Shown here: positions 10,053 to 18,910 of the stretch, piece after piece
Numbering within the stretch: position 1 is the stretch's first letter
Layout of the letters: the number at the start of each line of letters is the position of its first letter
Position numbers and translations under genes: made by a program
The notes under the pieces: model-generated
Told to the model about the DNA's origin: nothing
Databases searched by the model: none
What the model saw: the letters and a program-made list of their open reading frames with translations, nothing else
DNA from: Porphyromonas uenonis 60-3
Lineage (GTDB): Bacteria; Bacteroidota; Bacteroidia; Bacteroidales; Porphyromonadaceae
DNA: 64,000 nucleotides
Direction: 5' to 3'
NCBI RefSeq assembly: GCF_000174775.1
Contig: NZ_ACLR01000088.1
Location: 18,367 to 82,366, forward strand

Positions 10053-10426
10053 TGGAAGCTACTGACAAGGCAAAGCAGACAACGCTAGACGAGCTACAGC
10101 AGTTGGTCGATGAGTGGATACGCACCTACGGCGTACGCTACTTTGATCCGCTGACCAATATGGCGATCCTCACGGAGGAGACGGGCGAGGTGGCTCGTGT
10201 TATGGCACGGCTCTATGGCGAGCAGAGCGCCAAAGCGTCCGATCATCTCGACCTTGCGGACGAGCTGGCGGACCTGCTTTGGGTACTCACCTGCATTGCC
10301 AACCAATGCGGGATTAACCTGCAGGAGGCACTTGAGAAGAACCTCCAGAAGAAGACAAAACGCGACGCAACTCGCCATTTAAACAACAGCAAGCTGACCG
10401 CTCACCCCATAGACACAATAGAATAA
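10052..10426 (+). CDS. MazG-like nucleotide pyrophosphohydrolase
   Basis: A 124-residue single-domain member of the all-alpha NTP pyrophosphatase group. The metal-binding motif EETGEVARV (about 38-46) and the second motif HLDLADELADLLWVL (about 65-79), with the conserved E and D residues, are clear. Such proteins hydrolyse (d)NTPs to monophosphates and may clear damaged nucleotides; the true substrate is not evident. It starts in the stop codon of dtd and is followed by deoC after 24 bp. Confidence 0.9.
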   Translation: MEATDKAKQTTLDELQQLVDEWIRTYGVRYFDPLTNMAILTEETGEVARVMARLYGEQSAKASDHLDLADELADLLWVLTCIANQCGINLQEALEKNLQKKTKRDATRHLNNSKLTAHPIDTIE

Positions 10427-10450
10427 TAAACAATCAAACAATAGAAACTG

Positions 10451-11317
10451 ATGCATCAGATAGACAAGTATCATAAAGCAATCTCGCTCTACGAACCTAT
10501 CGAGGGCGATGTAACCGCCAAGGTACAAGCAATCATCGACAAGCACTATAAGGAGTGCTACACACCAGAAGTCCTCAAGCTACTTTACAGCTGTATCGAC
10601 CTAACCACGCTGATGGGAGGTGATACCGACGAGAGCGTCACCAAGATGGTCGCTGGCGTTAACGACTTCGAGACCAATCATCCCGACATCCCCAACGTAG
10701 CCGCTATCTGCGTTTATCCCGCTCTGGTGCCTACAGTCAAGGCTACGCTCACCTGTCCCGATGTACGCATCGCTTCGGTAGCTGCAGGCTTTCCCGCCAG
10801 TCAGACCTTCCCAGAGATCAAAGTCGCTGAGGTCTCTATGGCTGTCGCTGAAGGAGCCAACGAAGTAGACGTTGTTCTCAACCTAAACCGCTTCCTCTCA
10901 GAGGACTACGACGGAGTCTGCACTGAGATCGAGGAGCTCAAGGACGCAGCTCGTGGGGCGCACCTCAAGGTAATCATCGAGTCCGGTCTGCTCGCTGACC
11001 CACGTCAGATACAGATCGCATCGATCCTGTCGCTCTACTCAGGCGCCGACTTCATCAAGACCTCCACAGGCAAGGAGTACCCAGGCGCTTCACTGGAGGC
11101 CGCTTATGTTATGTGTCAGACGCTACGCAAGTACTACGAGCTCCACGGTGAGCGTCGTGGCTTCAAGGCGAGCGGTGGTGTCCGCACGCCAGAGGACGTG
11201 GTCAAGTATTACTGCATCGTCAAGGAGATCCTTGGCGAGGAGTGGCTCACCCCTGAGCTCTTCCGTCTAGGTGCTAGCAGTCTTGGCAAGAATCTCCTCA
11301 AGGCGATCGAGGGATAA
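10451..11317 (+). CDS. deoC: Deoxyribose-phosphate aldolase
   Basis: A 288-residue class I aldolase that cleaves 2-deoxyribose-5-phosphate to glyceraldehyde-3-phosphate and acetaldehyde. The Schiff-base lysine lies in ADFIKTSTGK, with the second conserved lysine in FKASGGVRTPEDV and an acidic LKVIIESGLL strand earlier. Last gene of the mnmG-led run; the terminator at 11329-11384 follows within about 10 bp. Confidence 0.96.
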   Translation: MHQIDKYHKAISLYEPIEGDVTAKVQAIIDKHYKECYTPEVLKLLYSCIDLTTLMGGDTDESVTKMVAGVNDFETNHPDIPNVAAICVYPALVPTVKATLTCPDVRIASVAAGFPASQTFPEIKVAEVSMAVAEGANEVDVVLNLNRFLSEDYDGVCTEIEELKDAARGAHLKVIIESGLLADPRQIQIASILSLYSGADFIKTSTGKEYPGASLEAAYVMCQTLRKYYELHGERRGFKASGGVRTPEDVVKYYCIVKEILGEEWLTPELFRLGASSLGKNLLKAIEG

Positions 11318-11328
11318 GAGACAAATTA

Positions 11329-11384
11329 AAAAGCTATGCCCCGCCACACGGATGAAAAGGTGGAGAGGGGCATAGCTTTTTTGC
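11329..11384 (+). terminator. Rho-independent terminator after deoC
   Basis: Inverted arms AAAAGCTATGCCCC and GGGGCATAGCTTTT (14 bp, perfect) enclose a 24-nt loop and run into further Ts. It closes the mnmG-to-deoC transcription unit. The A-rich 5' arm means it could also work on the opposite strand. Confidence 0.92.
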
Positions 11385-11466
11385 CAAATCTCCTCACCGC
11401 ACAGCCCAAGAGAGAGACAAAAGAGCCGAAGAGCCCGAAACTAGCCAAAACGAGAAACTATAGAAG

Positions 11467-12622
11467 ATGCCTCCAATATCGACAGAACAACTTAACTATC
11501 AAGGCGTTTACCCATCACAAGAGGCGATTAAAGCGCAAATTCCTGACGATTTTCTGACCGACTCGGGACTTTGTACGGGATTTGAGCAAGCATTCCGCCG
11601 TTTGTTGGGAGTCGAGCGCACGATCCATCTGACCTCTTCGCCACAAGTAGCACTTACCGCTGCACTGCGCATGCTGCAAATGCGGGAAGGCGAGTCTCTT
11701 TTCGTACCAGCTTATTGGCGCAAGGAGTACGTCGACTGTTTGCTCGCGATGCGGTTGCGTCCGATCTTTGTAGAGGTCACCTCCTTCAACATGGCGATGG
11801 ACCCGCTCCTCCTCGGTAAGCATCTCGAGCGTATGGTCAATGCGGGCACTCCCCTACCCCGCGCCATCATCGTGGCGCATGCTCACGGCATCCCCGCCAA
11901 TATGGAGCTCCTCTGCGAAGTGGCGCAGCGGTACAATATGACCATCATCGAGGACTGCTCGCAGGCGCTTGGGAGTTCTATCGACGAGCGAGCCTGTGGC
12001 ACCTGGGGACAGCTCTCCTTTTTCTCCTTCTCCACGGGCGAGATCATACAGACCGGCATAGCAGGCGCTCTCACTTGGTCGGAAAATCGTAGCCTCTCCA
12101 TCACCGCACCTTATCATAGCTGGAGTGCTCAGGAGAAGCTCTCCATCGAAGCCTGGCTACGTCCCTATCCGCTAGCCCCTCTGCAGGCAGCTGTCCTACT
12201 GCCTCAGATCGCGCATCTAGAGGAGGCCATAGATAAAAAGACGCCTCATGGCTAAGCTTTACCGCAAGTATCTCACGCAAGCCTTCGGACTTCGCTATCT
12301 AGGCTGGCCAGAAGACGCATCGCACCGCTATCGTCCTAATTATAGTAGTCAGCCGATACATATCGAGCCCACGATGCTCCACTTCTCTCACCACGAGCTC
12401 GGGAGAGCTCTGCAGGAGAAGCAGTTCGTCCCGCTCCTACCGCCACTCGAGAGTCTCAGCGAGCTACCCGCACTTCAGTCCTACAGCAGTGTAGTCAGCG
12501 GCGTAGCTCAGAGCATGGCGCCCGATATGCTCTACCTGCCCAACGATAGCACGCTGACAGGCGCCCGCACCTTAGAGGTTGTCGAGGTCATCCGTCAGCT
12601 CGTTTACAAGTACAATAGCTAA
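11467..12622 (+). pseudogene. DegT/DnrJ/EryC1-like aminotransferase fold protein, frameshifted and lacking the PLP lysine
   Basis: Two open frames (11467-12255, 262 residues; 12248-12622, 124 residues) are the N- and C-terminal parts of one PLP-fold protein. Removing one A from the A5 run at 12235-12239 joins them into a 384-residue protein reading DKRRLMAKLYRKYL across the junction, as expected for the family. The pyridine-binding Asp is kept (IIEDCSQALGS, Asp163). In the segment aligning with FSFHPTKNITTGEGG, the sequence is FSFSTGEIIQTGIAG, so Glu192 stands where the catalytic Lys should be. It may be a decayed gene, a non-enzymatic relative, or an intact gene hit by a base-calling error on top of a natural Lys loss. 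Confidence 0.75.
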
Positions 12623-12632
12623 TCATCCTACG

Positions 12633-14220
12633 ATGTCCACCCCTTTAGAAAAAGAAATAAAGCAGTCGTCGCACCTTTGCCGTCATAGCGCACCCTGATG
12701 CTGGTAAAACAACCCTCACCGAGAAGCTACTCCTCTACGGAGGTGCCATCCACGTAGCTGGAGCCGTCAAGAGTAACAAGATCAAGAAGAGCGCCACCAG
12801 TGACTTCATGGAGATAGAGCGTCAGCGTGGTATCTCCGTGGCAACCAGCGTCATGGGCTTCAACTATAAGGACTACAAAGTCAACATCCTCGACACCCCT
12901 GGTCACCAAGACTTCGCCGAAGATACCTACCGCACGCTCACCGCCGTGGATAGCGTCATTATCGTCATCGACCATGCCAAGGGCGTTGAGCAGCAGACCC
13001 GTCGCCTCATGGAGGTATGCCGTATGCGCCACACACCCGTCATCGTCTTCATCAACAAACTAGACCGTGAGGGACTAGACCCCTTCGACCTCCTCGATGA
13101 AGTCGAGCAAGAGCTCGGCATCGTAACCACACCGATGGTTTGGCCTATAGGCATGGGCGACCGCTTCAAGGGCGTGTACAACATCTTCGACCACGAGCTC
13201 AACCTCTTTACGCCAAATAAGCAGCATGTTGTCGAGGACATCCACCATATCGAGAGCCTCGACTCGCCAGACCTCGTCCAGCATATCGGCGCTGCCGCTG
13301 CCGAGCGACTCGCCGAGGAGGTCGAGATGGTCGAGGGCGTCTACCCCAAGTTTGACCACGACGCTTATCTTGCTGGCGAGCAAGCACCCGTCTTCTTCGG
13401 CTCAGCGCTCAATACCTTTGGTGTGCGCGAGCTACTAGACACCTTCGTACGTATCGCACCCTCACCCCAGCCCGTACAGGCCGAGGAGAGAGAGGTAAGT
13501 CCTTACGAAGAGAACTTCACCGGCTTCGTCTTCAAGATCCACGCCAATATGGATCCCAACCACCGCAGCTGTATCGCCTTCGTCAAGGTCTGCTCAGGAC
13601 GCTTCGAGCGCAACGCTTACTACCGTCACACACGCCTCGACAAGCAGGTCCGCTTCTCCTCCCCCACCGCCTTTATGGCCAATAAGAAAGAGGTCATCGA
13701 CGACGCCTATGCAGGCGACATCGTAGGACTCCCCGACACGGGTCTATTTCGCATCGGCGACACCCTCACTTCAGGCGAAATGCTGCACTTCAAGGGGCTA
13801 CCCAGCTTTAGTCCTGAGTACTTCAAATATATCGAGAATGCCGACCCGATGAAGCAGAAGCAGCTCATCAAGGGTACCGACCAACTGATGGGCGAAGGCG
13901 TAGCACAGCTCTTTGTCAATCAGTTCAACGGCAGACGCATCATCGGTACCGTCGGTCAACTTCAGTTCGAGGTGATCCAGTATCGACTGCTCCACGAGTA
14001 TGGCGCTGAGTGTCGCTGGGAGCCGCTGCACCTCTACAAAGCGTGCTGGATCGAGAGCGACGATGCCGAGGAGCTGGCCAACTTCAAGCGTCGCAAAGCT
14101 CAGTATATGGCTCTAGATAGCGCAGGTCGAGACGTTTACCTAGCGGAGAGCAGTTACATCCTGCAGATGGCACAGCAAGACTTCCCGCACATCCGCTTCC
14201 ACTTCACCAGCGAGTTCTGA
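12633..14220 (+). CDS. prfC: Peptide chain release factor 3, frameshifted near the N-terminus
   Basis: RF3 is the GTPase that recycles RF1/RF2 from the ribosome. The G1 loop HPDAGKTT, switch II DTPGHQDF and NKLD motifs are all present. The initiator ATG (12633; MSTPLEKEIK) and the body of the gene are in different frames: the ATG frame stops at 12696-12698, while the body frame has a stop at 12658-12660 and no start codon before the P-loop. Deleting one base around 12659-12664 restores EIKSRRTFAVIAHPDAGKTT and a 528-residue protein, the normal RF3 length. Because SRRTF is preserved in the downstream frame, the indel looks recent or is a sequencing error. The next in-frame ATG (12808) would lack the P-loop. 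Confidence 0.85.
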
Positions 14221-14278
14221 CGCATCTCTGCTCGCAATCCGCTACCCAATCAGGGTCAAAAAAGGTCTCGTTCATAGA

Positions 14279-14410
14279 CCAGGCAAAGATACTATCGCAG
14301 GCTACAGACTCATGTTGAGCTCAGCACTCTAGAGCTCCCAACATTAGTCTGTAGCCTGCAAACACTTCAACGGATCCTAGACTCCGCAAATCTCACAAGT
14401 GACCCTTTGT
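14279..14410. repeat. Hairpin repeat upstream of the TonB receptor (copy 1 of 2)
   Basis: Arms GCAGGCTACAGACT (14297-14310) and AGTCTGTAGCCTGC (14346-14359) match perfectly around a 35-nt insert that itself folds (ATGTTGAGCTC against GAGCTCCCAACAT with a bulge). About 50 bp downstream of the right arm is also conserved with the second copy at 18686-18788, apart from a few substitutions. The element lies upstream of the receptor promoter, so it is not in that 5' leader. A CAAAGATA word (14284-14291) gives a -7-like TATCTTTG on the minus strand. Confidence 0.85.
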
Positions 14411-14449
14411 AAGAACGAACAAACCACAGCAATTACCCATCATTAGGTA

Positions 14450-14480
14450 TTGGTAAAGAGGAGAATAGCTAGTACTTTTG
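14450..14480 (+). promoter_or_regulatory. Bacteroidota-type promoter of the TonB receptor operon
   Basis: TTG (14450-14452) and TACTTTTG (14473-14480, fits TAnnTTTG) are separated by 20 bp, the spacing expected for -33/-7 promoters of this phylum. The predicted transcript start near 14486 rules out the in-frame ATG at 14478 and supports the ATG at 14511. Confidence 0.82.
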
Positions 14481-14510
14481 CGTGTATATAAAGTTTTGTT
14501 TAAGACACGC

Positions 14511-16895
14511 ATGAGTACCTATTCGCATCATAGCTCTTGGCTGGGTCGCACGGTATATAGCCTCATATTAGTCGCACTGTCATCGACCGTCTGCACGCTC
14601 GTCGCTCAGAGCAATCCTGGGCGACACACCTACAGCGGTGTGGTGCTAGACGCTACCTCACAGGAGCCACTCATCGGCGCCTCACTGTGGATTGAGGAGC
14701 TACATCAAGGCGTAGCTACGGATGCTGACGGTGCCTTCACCTTGTCTCTACCAACTAAGGGGGAGTATCATATCAAGGTAAGCTATGTAGGGTACAAAGA
14801 CTACACCCTCCACTATAGTAGCAAGCGGGCAAGCCAAGCTCCTCAGCGTATCCTCCTCTCAAGCTCTACGGCGGAGCTAGGCACAGTCTTCGTTCATGGT
14901 AAGGGGCAGGCACAGCGACTGCGTGAGATCCCCTCGTCCATCACCGTCATTGACACACGAGAGCTGCACGGTACGGTCTCTTCGCTCAACGAAGTCCTCA
15001 ATCGCTCTATGGGGGTCAAGGTGACCAGCACGGGTGGCATCGGGAGCACTTCCCGTATGATCATACAGGGGCTAGACGGCAAGCGCATTGCTATCTTTGT
15101 CAATGGGGTACCTATCGGGAGCTCTGATCAAACTAGTCTTGACGCCTTTGCGGTAGACCAAATAGATCATGTAGAGGTGTACAAGGGGATCATCCCCTCG
15201 TGGCTCGGTGGCGAGGGACTAGGCGGAGCAATCAATATAATCTTGCGTCACGAGGAGCAACAAGACCATCTGACCGCCTCCTATGAGGTAGGCTCCTTCC
15301 ATACGCACAAGGGGAGCTTGCGCGCCAATAAGTACTTGCCCGCTCTCGGACTGAACCTTTCCCTTGCTCTCCAAGGGCTTTACACGGACAATGACTATAC
15401 CTTTGACTCCCCCTTTGAGCAAGGACTGGTGGTACGGCGAGATCATGACACCTATGCGAACTATGGAGGCTCTCTGTCCCTGTCCCTGCACAAGCCGTGG
15501 ATAGACCATCTGTCGCTCTCGCTAGGTGCTGATCGCACCTATCAGGAGATACAGGGAGGTGTCCTCAATCTGCAAAACAACATCCAGCATGCCCACACCC
15601 ACACGACGAGCCTACAGGGTGCGCTATCAGTCGCAAAGAGCATACTAGACGGCAAGCTCTATCTAAGCTCGACAAGTATCGTCGCGTACCAGTTACTGAA
15701 CCATGTGGACACCTCGCACTACTGCTACGACTTCGCTGGGCGCACCTTCCCCAGTGGCTCCGGTCAAGGCGAGATAGGTGGCATGCCCAATGACTCACAC
15801 GACCAGCTCATCAACATACAGGAGCAGCTAAACCTGCGCTACCAGCTGTCGCCCGCTCATCGCCTCCTAGGCAACATCTCTTACCGCTTCGCACGCCGTG
15901 ATCCACACGATGAGCTTGCCAGTAAGTATACCAAACTCGCTGTGGGTGGCTATCCTGGGCAGATCCACTCGCTTATCACTGGTCTGACACATGAGTGGAA
16001 GCTGTGGGACGAGCGCATTACCAATGAGCTAGGTGCCAAGCATGTCTACTTCTATTCCTCGGTACCTCCACTAGGCTTCACCATCTACGAGCAGGATGAC
16101 GCTCCACTCACCAGCTCACGCTCCGTATGGGGCGGTAGCGAGGCTATCTCTATCAAGGCTCTCCCCAATCTTACGCTCAAAGGCTCTACGCAATACACCA
16201 TGCGCACCCCTCGTGCCGAAGAGATCATCGGTGACGGCGTACTCATCTACCCCTCGCCTAAGCTAGCCCCCGAGCGGAGCCTTAACTTCAACCTAGGCGT
16301 CAACTGGCTCTGCAACCCTGACGACTACCCCAACTGCCGCATTGACCTCAACGGATACTATATGAATGTGAGGGATATGATCAAGCTAGTCATGGAGAGC
16401 CTTATCATGAAGTACACAAACTTCGGCCAGGTGCGCATAGCAGGCGTAGAGGCGGAGCTCTGTGCCAACCTCTTCCCCTGGCTAACCATTCGCTCCAACA
16501 TCACCTATCAAGATGCACGTGATAGGATGAGGACAGCGATCGGGGGCGGCCAGAACTTCCACTACAACTATCGTGTACCCAACATGCCTTACCTCTTTGG
16601 CAATGCGGAGATCCGTCTGCAGGGCGACCAGCTACTCCTCTCCGATGATCATGGCGAGGGCTTTATAGCGTGCGAGTACACGGCACCCTTTAGCTATGGG
16701 TGGGAGGCGAGCAAGGTGAGCAGACTACAGGTACCTCGCCGATGGAACTTCAACGTGGGAGTGCAGTACACGCTCTTCCAGCATTACCACCTAGCTCTAG
16801 AGGTCAATAACCTCTTCAACACAAGACAATGGGCCGAGTATCAGTACCCACTCCCGACACGCTCGCTACGTGCCAAGCTCAAGGTCACATTCTAA
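14511..16895 (+). CDS. TonB-dependent outer-membrane receptor (XusA-like?)
   Basis: A 794-residue outer-membrane transporter with signal peptide (hydrophobic LGRTVYSLILVALSSTVC). An N-terminal carboxypeptidase-regulatory-like domain follows (YSGVVLDATSQEPLIGASL to VGYKDYTLHY), then a plug (EIPSSITVIDTRELHG to GLGGAINIIL), then the beta-barrel ending in aromatic F. Energy would come from ExbB/ExbD/TonB such as those at 31.6-33.5 kb. The ATG at 14511 is chosen from the promoter position. The following DUF4374 lipoprotein resembles XusB, the surface partner of the XusA siderophore receptor described in Bacteroides, so an iron-siderophore or similar cargo is possible but unproven. Confidence 0.92.
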   Translation: MSTYSHHSSWLGRTVYSLILVALSSTVCTLVAQSNPGRHTYSGVVLDATSQEPLIGASLWIEELHQGVATDADGAFTLSLPTKGEYHIKVSYVGYKDYTLHYSSKRASQAPQRILLSSSTAELGTVFVHGKGQAQRLREIPSSITVIDTRELHGTVSSLNEVLNRSMGVKVTSTGGIGSTSRMIIQGLDGKRIAIFVNGVPIGSSDQTSLDAFAVDQIDHVEVYKGIIPSWLGGEGLGGAINIILRHEEQQDHLTASYEVGSFHTHKGSLRANKYLPALGLNLSLALQGLYTDNDYTFDSPFEQGLVVRRDHDTYANYGGSLSLSLHKPWIDHLSLSLGADRTYQEIQGGVLNLQNNIQHAHTHTTSLQGALSVAKSILDGKLYLSSTSIVAYQLLNHVDTSHYCYDFAGRTFPSGSGQGEIGGMPNDSHDQLINIQEQLNLRYQLSPAHRLLGNISYRFARRDPHDELASKYTKLAVGGYPGQIHSLITGLTHEWKLWDERITNELGAKHVYFYSSVPPLGFTIYEQDDAPLTSSRSVWGGSEAISIKALPNLTLKGSTQYTMRTPRAEEIIGDGVLIYPSPKLAPERSLNFNLGVNWLCNPDDYPNCRIDLNGYYMNVRDMIKLVMESLIMKYTNFGQVRIAGVEAELCANLFPWLTIRSNITYQDARDRMRTAIGGGQNFHYNYRVPNMPYLFGNAEIRLQGDQLLLSDDHGEGFIACEYTAPFSYGWEASKVSRLQVPRRWNFNVGVQYTLFQHYHLALEVNNLFNTRQWAEYQYPLPTRSLRAKLKVTF

Positions 16896-16934
16896 CTACT
16901 CAAGATAATTATAAACCTAATAAATAATAGAACG

Positions 16935-18146
16935 ATGAAGCATCTTAGCTCACTAATCCTAACAGCCCTCTTAGGGCTAGTCACACTCAGCTCTTGCCAA
17001 AAGGAGGAAAGCACTCCGCAGCAGACTCAGGAAGCCAAGTTTATCTACGCCTCACAGGTGGAGAATGCCTTCCAGCTCACGCCCCTAGCAGACCTCGCAG
17101 AGGGAGTGCAGACCTCATTTGACAATTCTCAGACCCTCCCCGTGGGGCACCTCTTCCTAGAGAAGTACGGAGACTACATCTATGCCATGTCGGGCAGTAT
17201 GTATGGCTACGGAGGCGAGCAGACGCTACGCAAGTATCAGATGAGCGAGGGCAAGCTCAAGGAGGTTGCCACGCTCTCTTTCAAGGGCTCTCCCAATGTC
17301 ATCGAGATTATCTTCGCCAGCGACACGAAGGCTTACGGCGTGACCTGCGCTAGCCGTGGTCAGCTCGTCATCTTTAACCCCTCCACCATGCAGGAGATGG
17401 GCGAGATAGACCTCTCTCCTTATGCTGCTACAGACCCCAAGGCTGAGGCTCCTGACAAAGATCCCGATGCTGGGACTGGTATCGTGCGAGATGGCAAGCT
17501 CTTCCTCTGTCTCAATCAGACAAAGTCTATGATGGAGCTATACGATGAGCCAGCCTCAGTGGCGGTCATTGATGTCGCCACGGACAAGGTCGAGAAGGTC
17601 ATCAAGGACGCTCGCGTACAGAGCCTGGGTATGGTCGGACACACCAATGCCATCCTTGACGAAGCAGGTAACATATACTTCTATTCAGGACCTCGCAGTG
17701 CCATGTTTGGCAAGCATGAGGGTATCTTACGGATCAAAAAGGGCGAGACCGACTTTGACAAGGAGTACTACGTCTCCGTGACCAAAGCTGATGGCGCAGA
17801 ACCCACCTCTTATGGTATGACGATGACCTACTACAAGGGCAAGGTCTACTTCTTCCTGGAGAAGCCTTCGCTCGTTGTTGATCCCAACGACAAGACTTTT
17901 ACCAAAAACAAAGACTTCGTCCCCTATGAGCTAGACCTCAAGAGTGGCAAGGGCAAGATACTCCCACTGCCCGCATCTAGTGGCTGGAGTGCTAATGCCA
18001 CCATCGCCTACAACGGCAAGATCTACTTCGGCATACACGCTAAAGACGGTATGGGCTTCTACAGCTACGATCCAGCTACAGGGCAGGGCAGCAACAAGCC
18101 CGTAGTGACTACACCTGCTGGCATCTATAAAATCATAAAGCTCTAA
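16935..18146 (+). CDS. DUF4374-family lipoprotein (XusB-like, predicted beta-propeller)
   Basis: A 403-residue lipoprotein: signal peptide MKHLSSLILTALLGLVTLSSC with the lipobox Cys near residue 21, then a Q/E-rich linker. The body has repeating short blades (GDYIYAMSG, GKLFLCLNQ, GNIYFYSG, GKVYFFLE, GKIYFGIH), as in beta-propellers. By memory this matches the DUF4374 family, which includes the siderophore-capturing lipoprotein XusB of Bacteroides. It starts 39 bp after the receptor gene, so the two probably form a surface uptake pair. The ligand cannot be read from the sequence. Confidence 0.85.
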   Translation: MKHLSSLILTALLGLVTLSSCQKEESTPQQTQEAKFIYASQVENAFQLTPLADLAEGVQTSFDNSQTLPVGHLFLEKYGDYIYAMSGSMYGYGGEQTLRKYQMSEGKLKEVATLSFKGSPNVIEIIFASDTKAYGVTCASRGQLVIFNPSTMQEMGEIDLSPYAATDPKAEAPDKDPDAGTGIVRDGKLFLCLNQTKSMMELYDEPASVAVIDVATDKVEKVIKDARVQSLGMVGHTNAILDEAGNIYFYSGPRSAMFGKHEGILRIKKGETDFDKEYYVSVTKADGAEPTSYGMTMTYYKGKVYFFLEKPSLVVDPNDKTFTKNKDFVPYELDLKSGKGKILPLPASSGWSANATIAYNGKIYFGIHAKDGMGFYSYDPATGQGSNKPVVTTPAGIYKIIKL

Positions 18147-18153
18147 ACAACCC

Positions 18154-18558
18154 ATGAATAGACAAACTCGCACGGCCTTCCTATGGGCTTTCATCCCGAT
18201 GGGATACATCTTCCACACGCTCTGTGAGCTGATGCCACTCTTTGCTGGTCTTAGCATAGCAACGGAAGAGATGACCACAGAGATGCTCCCAGCCATGACA
18301 ACCTTCACGGGATCGGCACTCTACTTAGTACCACTCGTCGGACTGCTCTGCAGCTGCTACGGCAAGCGACGCTGGAGCACTATCGTCAGTTTCGTACTCG
18401 CTTGTCTCACCCTACTGCTCAATATCTGTCACCTCTGCACAGACCTCCTACCCCACTTCACGTGGGCACAGGCAGCCATACTACCATTCGTCTGCGTCAT
18501 CGCTGCCCTACTCGTCATAGATCTTTGGAAAGAGCTACGCACGAGCAAGGCTCAATGA
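18154..18558 (+). CDS. Small four-helix membrane protein, unknown function
   Basis: A 134-residue protein with four hydrophobic segments (about 8-30, 50-68, 75-97, 104-124), few charged residues and a short basic tail. I do not recognise the family. It begins 7 bp after the lipoprotein gene and is the last gene before a terminator, so it is part of the receptor/lipoprotein operon. It takes the position that XusC holds in the Bacteroides locus, but it is too short to resemble a PepSY-type reductase. Confidence 0.82.
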   Translation: MNRQTRTAFLWAFIPMGYIFHTLCELMPLFAGLSIATEEMTTEMLPAMTTFTGSALYLVPLVGLLCSCYGKRRWSTIVSFVLACLTLLLNICHLCTDLLPHFTWAQAAILPFVCVIAALLVIDLWKELRTSKAQ

Positions 18559-18606
18559 GCGCAACGCTTTGACGGTTAGATAGAAGTTAGACAACAAGAA
18601 CGAGAG

Positions 18607-18639
18607 GAGGCTGTCACACTAGTTGACAGCCTCCTTTTG
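18607..18639 (+). terminator. Terminator of the TonB receptor operon
   Basis: Perfect 11-bp arms GGAGGCTGTCA and TGACAGCCTCC around a 7-nt loop, followed by TTTTGT. It lies 48 bp after the small membrane protein gene. The tail (AGCCTCCTTTTGTATGC, 18628-18644) recurs at 22080-22096. Confidence 0.9.
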
Positions 18640-18685
18640 TATGCGCTTATACCGCTAGAGTGAATAAGATTCTGTACCATCTGAA

Positions 18686-18788
18686 CCTGGCAAAGATACT
18701 ATCGCAGGCTACAGACTAACATTAGTCTGTAGCCTGCAAACACTTCAACGGACCCTAGACTCCGCAAATCTCACAAGTAGCCCTTTGT
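18686..18788. repeat. Hairpin repeat upstream of the 978-residue surface protein (copy 2 of 2)
   Basis: Perfect 16-bp arms GCAGGCTACAGACTAA (18704-18719) and TTAGTCTGTAGCCTGC (18722-18737) with a 2-nt loop. Left flank (GGCAAAGATACTATC) and about 50 bp of right flank match copy 1. The end of the conserved block is about 64 bp before the -7 box of the next gene, against about 62 bp for copy 1. Confidence 0.87.
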
Positions 18789-18910
18789 CAGAAGGGATAG
18801 CCCGCAGCCTGAATTCGTTACCTAGAGAGGGGGATATTTTTGAGAAACTTATTAACTTTGCGAGCTTGCACATGTTTGTGCAACGAGACAACCAAACTAA
18901 CAAGACTTTT

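Noticed and set aside
12675..12680. CTTTGC in prfC as an RF2-like programmed +1 frameshift site
   Set aside because: A shift there would replace the conserved SRRTF residues, which are intact in the downstream frame, so the shift must lie earlier. No stop codon follows the CTT.
14478..14510. Upstream in-frame ATG of the TonB receptor at 14478
   Set aside because: It overlaps the -7 box at 14473-14480, so it cannot be in the transcript from that promoter.
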